The notes under the pieces were generated by a model. The model was not told where the DNA came from, searched no databases, and saw only the letters and a program-made list of their open reading frames with translations. The translations under genes were made by a program, and so were the position numbers. From NCBI RefSeq assembly GCF_001270745.1, contig NZ_KQ434752.1, forward strand, positions 413,125 to 477,124: a stretch of DNA of 64,000 nt, written 5' to 3'. This DNA is from Jiangella muralis. GTDB lineage: Bacteria > Actinomycetota > Actinomycetes > Jiangellales > Jiangellaceae. The stretch's first letter is position 1. Each line of letters begins with the position of its first letter. This document shows positions 24,624 through 32,809 of the stretch, one piece after another.

Positions 24624-25844
24624 TCAGTGCGTCGTCGACGTGGCGGCCGGCAGGCCCTCGCCCAGCGCCAGCTCGCGCTCGACGGTGGCGGTCAGCCGCT
24701 CGGCGATCTCCGGTACGCCGAGCTTGTTGATCAGCTCGGTGAAGAAGCCGCGCACGACCAGCCGGCGGGCCTCGTCGGCCGGGATGCCCCGCGCCATCAG
24801 GTAGAACAGCTGCTCGTCGTCGAACCGGCCGGTGGCGCTGGCGTGGCCGGCGCCCACGATCTCGCCGGTCTCGATCTCGAGGTTCGGGACGGAGTCGGCG
24901 CGGGCGCCGTCGGTGAGCACCAGGTTGCGGTTGAGCTCGTAGGTGCTGATGCCCTCGGCCGCGGGCCGGATGAGCACGTTGCCGATCCACACCGTGTGCG
25001 CCTTCTTGCCCTGCAGCGCGCCCTTGTAGAGCACGTTGCTGCGGCAGTTGGGCTGGTTGTGGTCGACGAACAGGCGCTTCTCGAGGTGCTGGCCGCTGTC
25101 GGCGAAGTACAGACCGAGCAGTTCGGCGTCGCCGCCGGGTGCCGCGTAGTCGAGGGTGACCGACGTGCGCACGAGGTCGCCGCCGAAGCTGACGACGGCG
25201 TGCTTGACGACGGAGTCGCGGCCCACGTTGACGTGGTGGTGCGACAGGTGGACGGAGTCGCCGGCCCAGTCCTGCAGGCTGACCACGGTGAGCCGGGCGC
25301 CGTCGTGCGTGACGATCTCGACGTTGTCGGCGAACGCCGCGGAGCCCTCGTGCTCGAGGACGACGACGGACTGGCTGAACCGCTCGGCGGTGATGACGAC
25401 GTGGCCGGCGGCCGCCTTCTCCGCGCTCAGGCCGCGGAGGCGGACGATCGTCGGTTTCTCGGCGACGACGTCGGCCGGGATGGTGATGGCCAGCACCTTG
25501 TCGGCCTCGGCCCACGCCCGGGCGCTGATGCGGTCGTTCGGCACGTAGCCGGACGAGCCCCGTCGCGGATCGGTGGCCTCGACCGTCTCGACGACGACCT
25601 GCGGGGCGGCCTCGACGCTGACCTCGTAGTCGTGGCCGTCGAGCGGGGCGTCGTCGTGCAGGCCGCGCAGCCGCGCCATGGGCGTGAAGCGCCACTCCTC
25701 TTCGCGCCCGCGCGGCACGACGTGATCGGCGACGTCGAACGAGGCGACGGTGTCGAAGGCACTGCCGCCGTGGTCGGGCGCACCGGCGCCGTGCGAGTGC
25801 TCGGTGAGGCCGTGCTGGGCCTGCTGAGCCGTGTCGGTGGTCAT
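24624..25844 (-). CDS. sufD: SufD component of the Fe-S scaffold complex
   Basis: This 406-residue protein forms the right-handed beta-helix core that pairs with SufB. Conserved segments include EEEWRFTP near the N-terminus, the beta-helix repeats from 120 on, DHNQPNCRSNVLYKGAL and the C-terminal GRFDDEQLFYLMARGIP / ARRLVVRGFFTEL. The conserved C-terminal His-containing region is present. Standard length. Confidence 0.94.
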   Translation of the reverse strand: MTTDTAQQAQHGLTEHSHGAGAPDHGGSAFDTVASFDVADHVVPRGREEEWRFTPMARLRGLHDDAPLDGHDYEVSVEAAPQVVVETVEATDPRRGSSGYVPNDRISARAWAEADKVLAITIPADVVAEKPTIVRLRGLSAEKAAAGHVVITAERFSQSVVVLEHEGSAAFADNVEIVTHDGARLTVVSLQDWAGDSVHLSHHHVNVGRDSVVKHAVVSFGGDLVRTSVTLDYAAPGGDAELLGLYFADSGQHLEKRLFVDHNQPNCRSNVLYKGALQGKKAHTVWIGNVLIRPAAEGISTYELNRNLVLTDGARADSVPNLEIETGEIVGAGHASATGRFDDEQLFYLMARGIPADEARRLVVRGFFTELINKLGVPEIAERLTATVERELALGEGLPAATSTTH

Positions 25845-25887
25845 CTGCTCTCTCTCGTGGGTCTCGGGCTGGCTTCGGGCGGCGGCG

Positions 25888-27300
25888 TCAGCCGACCGCG
25901 CCCTCCATCTGCAGCTCGATCAGCCGGTTCAGCTCCAGCGCGTACTCCATGGGCAGCTCGCGCGCGATGGGCTCGATGAAGCCGCGCACGATCATCGCCA
26001 TGGCCTCCTCCTCGGTGAGGCCGCGGCTCATCAGGTAGAAGAGCTGGTCCTCGCTGACCTTGGAGACGGTGGCCTCGTGGCCCATGGAGACGTCGTCGTT
26101 GCGGATATCGACGTACGGGTAGGTGTCCGACCGCGAGATGGTGTCGACCAGCAGCGCGTCGCAGCGCACCGTGCTGGCGCTGTGGGTGGCGCGCGGCATG
26201 ACCTGCACCAGGCCGCGGTACGACGTCCGGCCGCCGCCGCGGGCGACCGACTTCGACACGATGGAGCTGGAGGTGTTCGGCGCCATGTGCACCATCTTCG
26301 ACCCGGAGTCCTGGTGCTGGCCCTCGCCGGCGAACGCCAGCGACAGCGTCTCGCCCTTGGCGTGCTCGCCCATGAGGTAGATGGCCGGGTACTTCATGGT
26401 GATCTTCGAGCCGATGTTGCCGTCGATCCACTCCATGGTGGCGCCCTCGGCGGCCGTGGCGCGCTTCGTCACCAGGTTGTACACGTTGTTCGACCAGTTC
26501 TGGATGGTGGTGTACCGGACCCGGGCGCCCTTCTTCACCACGATCTCGACGACCGCGCTGTGCAGCGAGTCGGACGTGTAGATGGGCGCGGTGCAGCCCT
26601 CGACGTAGTGGACGTAGGAGTCCTCGTCGGCGATGATCAGCGTCCGCTCGAACTGGCCCATGTTCTCGGTGTTGATGCGGAAGTAGGCCTGCAGCGGGAT
26701 CTCGACGTGCACGCCCTTCGGCACGTAGATGAAGCTGCCGCCGGACCACACTGCCGTGTTCAGCGCGGAGAACTTGTTGTCGCCGGCCGGGATGACCGAG
26801 GCGAAGTACTCCTTGAACAGCTCGGGGTGCTCCCTGAGGCCGGTGTCGGTGTCGAGGAAGATGACGCCCTGCTCCTCGAGGTCCTCACGGATCTTGTGGT
26901 AGACGACCTCGGACTCGTACTGCGCCGCGACGCCGGCGACCAGGCGCTGCTTCTCGGCCTCCGGGATGCCGAGCCGGTCGTAGGTGTTCTTGATGTCGTC
27001 GGGCAGCTCTTCCCAGGACGCGGCCTGCTTCTCCGTCGAGCGGACGAAGTACTTGATGTTGTCGAAGTCGATGGTCGACAGGTCGGCGCCCCAGGTGGGG
27101 ACCGGCTTCTTGTCGTAGAGACGCAGCGCCTTGAGCCGCGTCTCGAGCATCCACTCGGGCTCGTTCTTGAGCGCGGAGATCTCGCGGACCACGTTCTCGT
27201 TCAGCCCGCGCTTCGCGGCGGCGCCGGCCTTGTCGCTGTCGGCCCAGCCGTACTCGTAACGACCCAGGCCCTCGAGCTCGGGATGAGCGGTGGTGGTCAT
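25888..27300 (-). CDS. sufB: SufB, cluster-building scaffold
   Basis: This 470-residue scaffold assembles the cluster with SufC and SufD. It shows the family blocks [37 protein letters not shown] (catalytic Cys), [23 protein letters not shown] and [10 protein letters not shown]. The ATG at 27300 overlaps the sufR stop by 4 bases, placing sufR and sufB in one transcript. Confidence 0.96.
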   Translation of the reverse strand: MTTTAHPELEGLGRYEYGWADSDKAGAAAKRGLNENVVREISALKNEPEWMLETRLKALRLYDKKPVPTWGADLSTIDFDNIKYFVRSTEKQAASWEELPDDIKNTYDRLGIPEAEKQRLVAGVAAQYESEVVYHKIREDLEEQGVIFLDTDTGLREHPELFKEYFASVIPAGDNKFSALNTAVWSGGSFIYVPKGVHVEIPLQAYFRINTENMGQFERTLIIADEDSYVHYVEGCTAPIYTSDSLHSAVVEIVVKKGARVRYTTIQNWSNNVYNLVTKRATAAEGATMEWIDGNIGSKITMKYPAIYLMGEHAKGETLSLAFAGEGQHQDSGSKMVHMAPNTSSSIVSKSVARGGGRTSYRGLVQVMPRATHSASTVRCDALLVDTISRSDTYPYVDIRNDDVSMGHEATVSKVSEDQLFYLMSRGLTEEEAMAMIVRGFIEPIARELPMEYALELNRLIELQMEGAVG

Positions 27301-28031
27301 ATCTGGGAGATCCTCTCCGTCTTTCCTGTGGTCTCCGTGGCGCTGCCGCCCCGGGGGATGTGCGTCGTGCAGACACCTTCGCCGTGCGCGATGGTGGCGA
27401 TGCGCTGGACGTGGGTGTCGAGCAGTCGGGCGAACGCCTCCGTCTCGGCCTCGCACAACTGCGGGAACTGCTCGGCGACGTGGGCCACCGGGCAGTGGTG
27501 CTGGCACAGCTGCTCGCCGGTGACCGGCGACGCCTGGGCCGACGCGGCATACCCGTCGGCGCTGAGGGCGTCGGCGAGCGCGGCCGCGCGCTGCTCCGGA
27601 GGTACCGACTCGATGATAGGCCGGTACCGCTCCTCGATGTCGGCGATGCGGCGACGCGCGAACTCGGCGACCAGGTGCTCTCCCCCGGTCTCGGCGAGGA
27701 ACTTCAGCGCGCCGACCGCGAGATCGTCATAGGCCTGCTCGAACGCGTCGCGACCGGCCGGTGTCAGCACGAACACCTTCGCCGGGCGGCCGCGGCCGCG
27801 GTGGCCGTAGACTCGCTCTTCGCGGGACTCGATGACGCCGTCGCCCAGCAGGGTGTCGAGGTGGCGCCGCACGGCCGCCGGGGTCAGTCCCAGCCGCTCG
27901 CCCAGCGCGGCCGCCGTCGACGGGCCGTTCTCGAGGATGGAGCGGGCGACCCGCTCCCGGGTGCGCGCATGCACGTCCTGGACGCCGGGCTCGTCGCCCG
28001 GTGCCCGTGTGGCGTCGCGCACGTATTTCAC
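27297..28031 (-). CDS. sufR: SufR, iron-sulfur-sensing repressor of the suf operon
   Basis: This 244-residue ArsR/DeoR-like winged-helix regulator (helices [17 protein letters not shown] and [13 protein letters not shown], wing YGHRGRGRP) has a C-terminal cluster-binding region with cysteines in [21 protein letters not shown] and GVCTTH. Homologs hold a [4Fe-4S] or [2Fe-2S] cluster and repress suf when cluster supply is adequate. The GTG at 28031 is chosen because homologs begin near this residue; it lacks its own ribosome-binding site and overlaps a short leader frame. An upstream in-frame GTG (28064) lies too close to GAGGAGG. Confidence 0.92.
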   Translation of the reverse strand: MKYVRDATRAPGDEPGVQDVHARTRERVARSILENGPSTAAALGERLGLTPAAVRRHLDTLLGDGVIESREERVYGHRGRGRPAKVFVLTPAGRDAFEQAYDDLAVGALKFLAETGGEHLVAEFARRRIADIEERYRPIIESVPPEQRAAALADALSADGYAASAQASPVTGEQLCQHHCPVAHVAEQFPQLCEAETEAFARLLDTHVQRIATIAHGEGVCTTHIPRGGSATETTGKTERISQI

Positions 28032-28054
28032 AACACCATCGTGCTCTTTTTCAT
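28028..28054 (-). other. Eight-codon leader frame overlapping the sufR start
   Basis: ATG-AAA-AAG-AGC-ACG-ATG-GTG-TTG-TGA ends with a TGA that overlaps the sufR GTG (GTGA). The only good ribosome-binding site nearby, GAGGAGG, lies 12 bases before this ATG. The arrangement suggests translational coupling of sufR to a leader peptide. It is short enough to be chance. Confidence 0.35.
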
Positions 28055-28090
28055 GGCCGGTCACAACCTCCTCGTCGTGCGATGCATCAC

Positions 28091-28109
28091 GCAGGTCAGC
28101 CTTACCTTT
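28091..28109. promoter_or_regulatory. DtxR/IdeR-like iron box upstream of sufR
   Basis: The site reads GCAGGTCAGCCTTACCTTT. Against the 19-bp iron box TTAGGTTAGCCTAACCTAA it matches 13 of 19 positions, and 13 of the central 15. It lies 60 bp upstream of the sufR start. The iron-box consensus is established knowledge; binding here is inferred. Confidence 0.5.
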
Positions 28110-28169
28110 GTTGCAGGGCGGCCCTGACCGGGCGGTGGCGGTCCGGCATCGCCGTGCGAGACTCGCGGG

Positions 28170-29114
28170 ATGAGCGCAGTGCCGGCCGTCGAGATCTCCT
28201 CTCTGGTCAAGCGCTACGGCTCCACCGCCGCCGTCGACGGGCTGTCGTTCCAGGTGGCGGCCGGGACCATCACCGCCGTCCTCGGTCCGAACGGCGCCGG
28301 CAAGACGACCACCGTCGAAATCTGCGAGGGCTTCCGCCGCCCCGACGACGGCGCCGTTCGCGTGCTCGGGCTCGATCCCTGGCGCGACGGCGCCGCGCTG
28401 CGGCCGCGGGTGGGCGTCATGCTGCAGGACGGCGCCGGCTTCTACCCCGGCGCGCGGCCGGTCGAACTGCTGACCCACCTGGCCCGGCTGCACGCGTCGC
28501 CGCTCGACGTCTCGATGCTGGTGGCGCGGCTGGGCCTGGAGTCGCTGGCGCGTGGGCGGGCGCCGCTGCGGCGGCTGTCCGGTGGCGAGCGGCAGCGGGT
28601 CGCGCTGGCGGCGGCGCTGGTCGGGCGGCCGGACCTGGTCTTCCTCGACGAGCCGACGGCCGGCCTCGACCCGCAGGGCCGCCGCGCGACGTGGCAACTC
28701 CTGGATGAGCTGCGGGCCGCCGGGGTCACCGTCGTGCTGACGACGCACCTCATCGACGAGGCCGAGCGGCTGGCCGACCACGTCGTCATCATCGACGCCG
28801 GCCGGGTCCTCGCCGAGGGAACGCCACAAGAGCTGACCAGCGGCGTCTCCGACGACGTCATCCGTTTCGGCGGACCGCCCCGCCTGGACGTCGGCTCGTT
28901 GCGGGCGGCGCTCCCCGCCGCGGCGACGGTGCGCGAGGTGGCGCCCGGCTCGTACGAGGTGACGGCCCCGGTCGACCCGAGCCTGCTGGCCACGCTGACC
29001 TCCTGGTGCGCGGCGCAGGACATCCTGGCCGAGGGCTTGCAGGTCGGGCGCCGGTCGCTGGAGGACGTGTACCTGGAGCTGATCGGAGCCTCGGCCGGAA
29101 GGACGGCGCCGTGA
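28170..29114 (+). CDS. ABC exporter ATPase
   Basis: This 314-residue CcmA/DrrA-type ATPase has Walker A GPNGAGKTTT, signature LSGGERQRVALA, Walker B LVFLDEPTAGLD and H-loop TTHLIDEAE, plus the C-terminal extension seen in drug or hemin exporters. It is divergent from sufR and GTGA-coupled to the permease gene. This pair sits beside suf in many actinobacteria; its substrate is not known to me. Confidence 0.9.
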   Translation: MSAVPAVEISSLVKRYGSTAAVDGLSFQVAAGTITAVLGPNGAGKTTTVEICEGFRRPDDGAVRVLGLDPWRDGAALRPRVGVMLQDGAGFYPGARPVELLTHLARLHASPLDVSMLVARLGLESLARGRAPLRRLSGGERQRVALAAALVGRPDLVFLDEPTAGLDPQGRRATWQLLDELRAAGVTVVLTTHLIDEAERLADHVVIIDAGRVLAEGTPQELTSGVSDDVIRFGGPPRLDVGSLRAALPAAATVREVAPGSYEVTAPVDPSLLATLTSWCAAQDILAEGLQVGRRSLEDVYLELIGASAGRTAP

Positions 29115-29950
29115 CCGCGCCGGATCCGCCGCCGGTTCCCCCGCCGTCCGACGCGTCGGTCCCCCCGCCGGACGACGCGTCGGCGCGGCCGTCGCTGTTC
29201 GCGCCGGCGCCGGGTGCGGCCCCGGTCGGCCGGATGCTGCTGGCCCAGACGCTGTTCGAGGTCCGTCTGCTGCTGCGCAACGGCGAGCAGCTGCTGCTGA
29301 CCGCCGCCATTCCCGTCGTGCTGTTGTGGCTGCTGACCGCCGCGCCGGTGTTCGACACGGGCGACTACGAGCGGGTCGATTTCCTCGTGCCCGGAATTCT
29401 GGCGCTGTGCGTGATGTCGACGGCGTTCACGTCGCTGGCGATCTCCACCGGGTACGAGCGCCGTTACGGCGCGCTGAAACGCCTGGCCGTGTCGCCGCTC
29501 CCCCGGTGGACGTTGCTGCTGGCCAAGGCGCTGACGGTGCTGGTGATCGAGGCGTTCCAGGTGGTGCTGGTCGGCGGGCTGGGGCTGGCGCTGGGCTGGC
29601 GGCCGTCGGGATCGCCGCTGGCCGTGGCCGTGCTGCTGGTCGCCGGGACGCTGGCGTTCGCCGGGCTCGGCCTGCTGATGGCCGGCACGCTCCGCGCCGA
29701 GGCCACGCTCGCGGCAGCGAACCTCGTCTACCTGTTGCTCCTGGTGCTGGGCGGCGTGGTGATCCCGCTGTCCGGCTTCCCGTCCGGCCTGCGCACGGTG
29801 CTGGAGCTCACGCCGGCCGGCGCCCTGGCCGACGGCCTGCGGTCGGTCCTGGCGGACGGCGCCGGCCTGCCGTGGGGATCGGTCGCCGTGCTGGCGGCCT
29901 GGGCGCTGGCCGGGCTCACCGCGGCGGCCCGCTGGTTCCGCTGGGAGTGA
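29111..29950 (+). CDS. ABC-2 type exporter permease
   Basis: This 279-residue membrane protein has a Pro/Ser-rich cytoplasmic N-terminus (about 1-40) and six hydrophobic spans. The ABC-2 pattern is visible in STGYERRYGALKRLAVSPL and in GGVVIPLSGFPSGLRTVLELTPAGALADGLR. The GTG start lies within the stop of the ATPase gene (GTGA). Together they form a half-size two-component exporter. Confidence 0.88.
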   Translation: MTAPDPPPVPPPSDASVPPPDDASARPSLFAPAPGAAPVGRMLLAQTLFEVRLLLRNGEQLLLTAAIPVVLLWLLTAAPVFDTGDYERVDFLVPGILALCVMSTAFTSLAISTGYERRYGALKRLAVSPLPRWTLLLAKALTVLVIEAFQVVLVGGLGLALGWRPSGSPLAVAVLLVAGTLAFAGLGLLMAGTLRAEATLAAANLVYLLLLVLGGVVIPLSGFPSGLRTVLELTPAGALADGLRSVLADGAGLPWGSVAVLAAWALAGLTAAARWFRWE

Positions 29951-29965
29951 GCCTCCTGCCGTTCG

Positions 29966-30023
29966 GCCATGATCATCGGCGACCGACCCCGCCATGGTGT
30001 GGTGGATCGCCGATGATCATGGC
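29966..30023. terminator. Large hairpin between convergent genes
   Basis: Perfect 17-bp arms GCCATGATCATCGGCGA (29966-29982) and TCGCCGATGATCATGGC (30007-30023) enclose a 24-base loop. It lies between the exporter permease and the convergent PH-domain gene and supplies the last residues of that gene. It could serve as a bidirectional terminator or be a repetitive palindromic element. Confidence 0.6.
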
Positions 30024-31610
30024 GGTGGTCGAGCGCGGCGGGTCACGGACGAGGAAGGGGTCGAGCAGGCCGGGAACGGCCTCGGCGCCGAACTCGAGGA
30101 CCTCGTGCTCGTCGGCGTCGATGACCGAGTAGCGGCGCGCGCCGGCCGCCGTCGTGGCGGTGAGGGTCAGCAGCCCGGCGCGGCGCTGGAAGACCGACTG
30201 GCTCACGCGCCAGCCGATGATGCCCTGCCGCTGCAAGTACACCGTCGCCCGGCGGACGCTGCCCTTGCGGGCGACCAGGAACTCACCGTCGAGATCGTGG
30301 CCCAGCGACCGGTAGGCGTCACCGGCGAGCAGCACCAGGGCCACGCACGCGGCCGCAGCCAGCACCGTCAGCACGATGGCCCAGAAGTCGCGCACCGGCG
30401 AGGCGACCGCCAGCCAGCTCACCACCGCCGCCAGCACGGCGTCGGCCGCGAGCGCCCAGCGCAGCCGCCGGGCCCGCGCGGCCGCCGGATGTCGTCGCAA
30501 CCGTCCGCCGGGCCGCACACCGGCGACAGCCGCGGCCACCGACGCGGCGACCGTCATCGGCGCGGCGGGCAGCAGCGTCGACGCCTCGGATTTGGGGTCG
30601 GCGCGCAGGCCGGTCGTGACGACGTCGACCCGCGCCGCGCCGGCGGACCGCACCCCGAGCGGCTCGACGATCTCGACGCCGCGGACGCGCTGCTCCTCGA
30701 TGCTGACCGAGCGCGTGGTGAGCAGCCCGCGCCGGACCCGCAAGGTGCCGCCGGGCTCGCGTTCCAGCCGGTAGGCCCACCACGCCTCCAACGTCAGCGC
30801 CAGCGTCGCCACGACCCCGACCAGCACGAACACCACCGCGAACAGCACCAGCGTCTGCGTCGCCCCGATGTCCTCGACGATGTCGCGGGTGGTGTCGACC
30901 GGCAGGCTCTCGCGACCGAACCAGTTCAGCACCTGGAACAGGCCGCCGACCGCGATGCCCGCCAGCGCGAACGTCCAGAACGACAGTGGCGCGAAGCGCA
31001 GCCAGCCCGGATCCCAGCGGGCCAGCACCCGCACGCCGGGCTCGGTGCCGTCGGCAGCCAGGGGTGCGCGGTCGAGCAGCAGCGCACGCAGTCGCTCGCC
31101 CTCGTCGCGGCTGACGGGATCGAGCACCAGCGTCTGCGGGGTCTGCCCCGGACCGCCGGCCTCGACCTGCTCGCCGGTGCCGATGCTCACCTTCACCAGT
31201 CCGAACACCCGCTGGACCGGGTCGGCCGAGAGGTCGACGGTGCGGATGCGTTCGCGGGCGAGGGATCGTTTCGTCGTGAAGATCATGCCCTTGTGCAGTT
31301 CCATGCGCGCCGGCGTGACGCGGTACCGGCTGTGCCGCCAGCGCACGTCGTCGGCGATGACCGAGCCCAGCACGACCAGGGCGACCGCCGGCACGACCCA
31401 CGCCAGGGCGATGCCGTAGGACGTCCCGGAGCCGACGCCGATGGTGGTGGGGATGGCGCCGCCGAGGGCCAGGACGAAGACCCAGATGCCGGTGACCTTG
31501 AGAGTGTCGCGGTGCAGCACGAGCCAGCCGGGACCGCCATCGGCGGAAGGGTTGCCGCGCGCGGCGGGCAGGTCGCCAGGACCGTCGGCGGGGTCGTCGG
31601 GGTGGCTCAC
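29973..31610 (-). CDS. PH-domain membrane protein, YdbT-like
   Basis: This 545-residue protein has two N-terminal membrane spans and repeated bacterial PH domains (bPH2/DUF304): RVTPARMELHKGMIF...RIRTVDLSADPVQRVFGLVKVSIGT, then LRVRRGLLTTRSVSIEEQRVRGVEIVEPLGVR, and a third degenerate copy near 455-520, separated by further membrane spans. The architecture is that of B. subtilis YdbT. It is GTGA-coupled to the smaller PH protein. The extreme C-terminus is encoded inside the hairpin at 29966-30023, suggesting the original stop was replaced. Confidence 0.85.
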   Translation of the reverse strand: MSHPDDPADGPGDLPAARGNPSADGGPGWLVLHRDTLKVTGIWVFVLALGGAIPTTIGVGSGTSYGIALAWVVPAVALVVLGSVIADDVRWRHSRYRVTPARMELHKGMIFTTKRSLARERIRTVDLSADPVQRVFGLVKVSIGTGEQVEAGGPGQTPQTLVLDPVSRDEGERLRALLLDRAPLAADGTEPGVRVLARWDPGWLRFAPLSFWTFALAGIAVGGLFQVLNWFGRESLPVDTTRDIVEDIGATQTLVLFAVVFVLVGVVATLALTLEAWWAYRLEREPGGTLRVRRGLLTTRSVSIEEQRVRGVEIVEPLGVRSAGAARVDVVTTGLRADPKSEASTLLPAAPMTVAASVAAAVAGVRPGGRLRRHPAAARARRLRWALAADAVLAAVVSWLAVASPVRDFWAIVLTVLAAAACVALVLLAGDAYRSLGHDLDGEFLVARKGSVRRATVYLQRQGIIGWRVSQSVFQRRAGLLTLTATTAAGARRYSVIDADEHEVLEFGAEAVPGLLDPFLVRDPPRSTTAMIIGDPPHHGGVGRR

Positions 31611-32101
31611 GTCGCGTCGCCGGGGATGTCGTGGGTGATACGGGTGAGCTCCTCGGCGAGTTCGGCGGCCCGCTCGTGGTCGAGGCCCTCGATCTTCACC
31701 GCCCCCGCCGAGGACGCCGTCGTCACCGTGACCGTCGACAGGCCGAAGGTGCGCTGCAGCGGGCCGCGGACGGTGTCGACCGTCTGGATGCGCGACATCG
31801 GCGCGACCCGCCAGACCTGCCACAACACGCCACCACGGGTGTAGACGGCCTGATCGGTAACCTCCCAGCGGTGGATCCGGAACCACCAGGGTGGCAGCAG
31901 CAGGACCGCGAGCAACCCCACGACGGTCAGCACCGCGGCCGGGATCAGGAACCACGGCCGCGCCGGCGCGATCAGCAGGCCGAGGATCAGCAGCGGGACC
32001 ACCACGACGGCCGTCAGCACGCCGACCTGCGCGCGCCACCAGGCCACGACGCGGTGGTCCAGCCAGTTCCGGGGCGGTCGCAGCCGAGTGGCGCCGCTCA
32101 T
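31607..32101 (-). CDS. PH-domain membrane protein, YdbS-like
   Basis: This 164-residue protein has two N-terminal hydrophobic spans (AQVGVLTAVVVVPLLILGLLI and FLIPAAVLTVVGLLAVLLLP, described separately) and one bPH2 domain (RWEVTDQAVYTRGGVLWQVW, SRIQTVDTVRGPLQRTFGL, STVTVTTASSAG). GGAGGCAAGGAAC precedes the ATG. With the downstream gene it forms the ydbS-ydbT pair; in B. subtilis this pair has been linked to resistance to heterologous amylolysin. Confidence 0.88.
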   Translation of the reverse strand: MSGATRLRPPRNWLDHRVVAWWRAQVGVLTAVVVVPLLILGLLIAPARPWFLIPAAVLTVVGLLAVLLLPPWWFRIHRWEVTDQAVYTRGGVLWQVWRVAPMSRIQTVDTVRGPLQRTFGLSTVTVTTASSAGAVKIEGLDHERAAELAEELTRITHDIPGDAT

Positions 32102-32387
32102 GTTCCTTGCCTCCCGCAGATGGTCGCAGCGAACGAGCCCACTGCCAGAGCCCGCCGGCGTGCCCACGGCGGCTGTCTCGGCGATCATGGCGTGCCCGTA
32201 GACGCACGGTAGCGGAGCCGACGTGCCGCGGCGACCGAAGCGGGACGAACCATGCCGCTGCGGGCCCGGCCGGCACAGGTCCACGCTCGCCATGGCAGCG
32301 GCAGGCGGTGAGTACCGCGCGCCGGCGCTCGACGAGGACGACGGATGCGGCCGGCGCGACGTCGTCGCCGGCAGGCGCCGCCGCACC

Positions 32388-32471
32388 GTCAGGGTGCGCC
32401 TCGCGGACGTCAGGATGCGCCTCGCGGACGTCAGGGTCCGCCTCGCGGACGTCGGCAGGCGCCTCGCGGAC
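32388..32471. repeat. Four tandem 21-bp repeats
   Basis: Units GTCAGGGTGCGCC + TCGCGGAC begin at 32388, 32409, 32430 and 32451, with one to five differences. The 21-bp period keeps reading frame and, on the minus strand, would encode VREAxPD heptads in the candidate signal-peptide frame. Confidence 0.85.
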
Positions 32472-32612
32472 CGCCGGCGCACGACCGAGCAACCCGCCGC
32501 CGGCGAGGGCGGCGGCGAGCACCGCGGCCACCGCCAGGGCGGCGCGCAGAGGAGCGGATCGAAGGGCCATAACCCGGACGCTAAGCCCGAATCCGGCCGG
32601 CTCGACGGTTTC

Positions 32613-32648
32613 GGCGTTTGCCCGAATGGCCAGGGCGTTTGCCCGAAT
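32613..32648. repeat. Two direct copies of GGCGTTTGCCCGAAT
   Basis: Exact 15-base copies begin at 32613 and 32634, again with a 21-bp period. Related GCCCGAATCCGG copies lie at 32584-32595 and 32641-32652. Two helical turns between copies would suit a DNA-binding protein. Confidence 0.5.
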
Positions 32649-32797
32649 CCGGGCTAACCACAACCCACCCGCGGAGTGGGTGGGGCTAACTTCCGGGCTA
32701 CCGCGGACGGGAGTCGGGCAAACCGCCGACCCTTGACAGAACCGCGGCCGTGAGGCAGCCCACGCCGACCCGGAGATCGGGATCAGTCGACGCGTCC

Positions 32798-32803
32798 TAC
32801 CAT
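32798..32803 (+). promoter_or_regulatory. -10 element for leaderless ctaA mRNA
   Basis: TACCAT fits TAnnnT and lies 6 bases before the GTG at 32810. No ribosome-binding site is present, so translation is probably leaderless. Confidence 0.5.
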
Positions 32804-32809
32804 GACGTG

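Larger units (their letters stand above)
32102..32809. other. Long divergent spacer with repeats and a possible leaderless frame
   Basis: No gene is secure in this 700-bp stretch. A minus-strand ATG at 32570 lies 7 bases after TAGCGT (a TAnnnT -10) and opens a frame with a good signal peptide (MALRSAPLRAALAVAAVL onward) followed by VREA-HPD-type heptads, but it has no stop before the PH genes. The stretch also holds the 21-bp tandem repeats (32388-32471), paired GGCGTTTGCCCGAAT motifs and a hairpin at 32664-32684. Confidence 0.4.

Noticed and set aside
32223-32657. A plus-strand small protein with PCRCGPG resembling a SEC-C motif
   Set aside because: The motif is incomplete, the frame is Arg-rich in the pattern of a shadow frame, and no ribosome-binding site precedes it.
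29973-32663. A single long minus-strand protein from 32663 to 29973
   Set aside because: Only the part from the GTG at 31610 shows PH domains. The middle reads the other PH gene out of frame.
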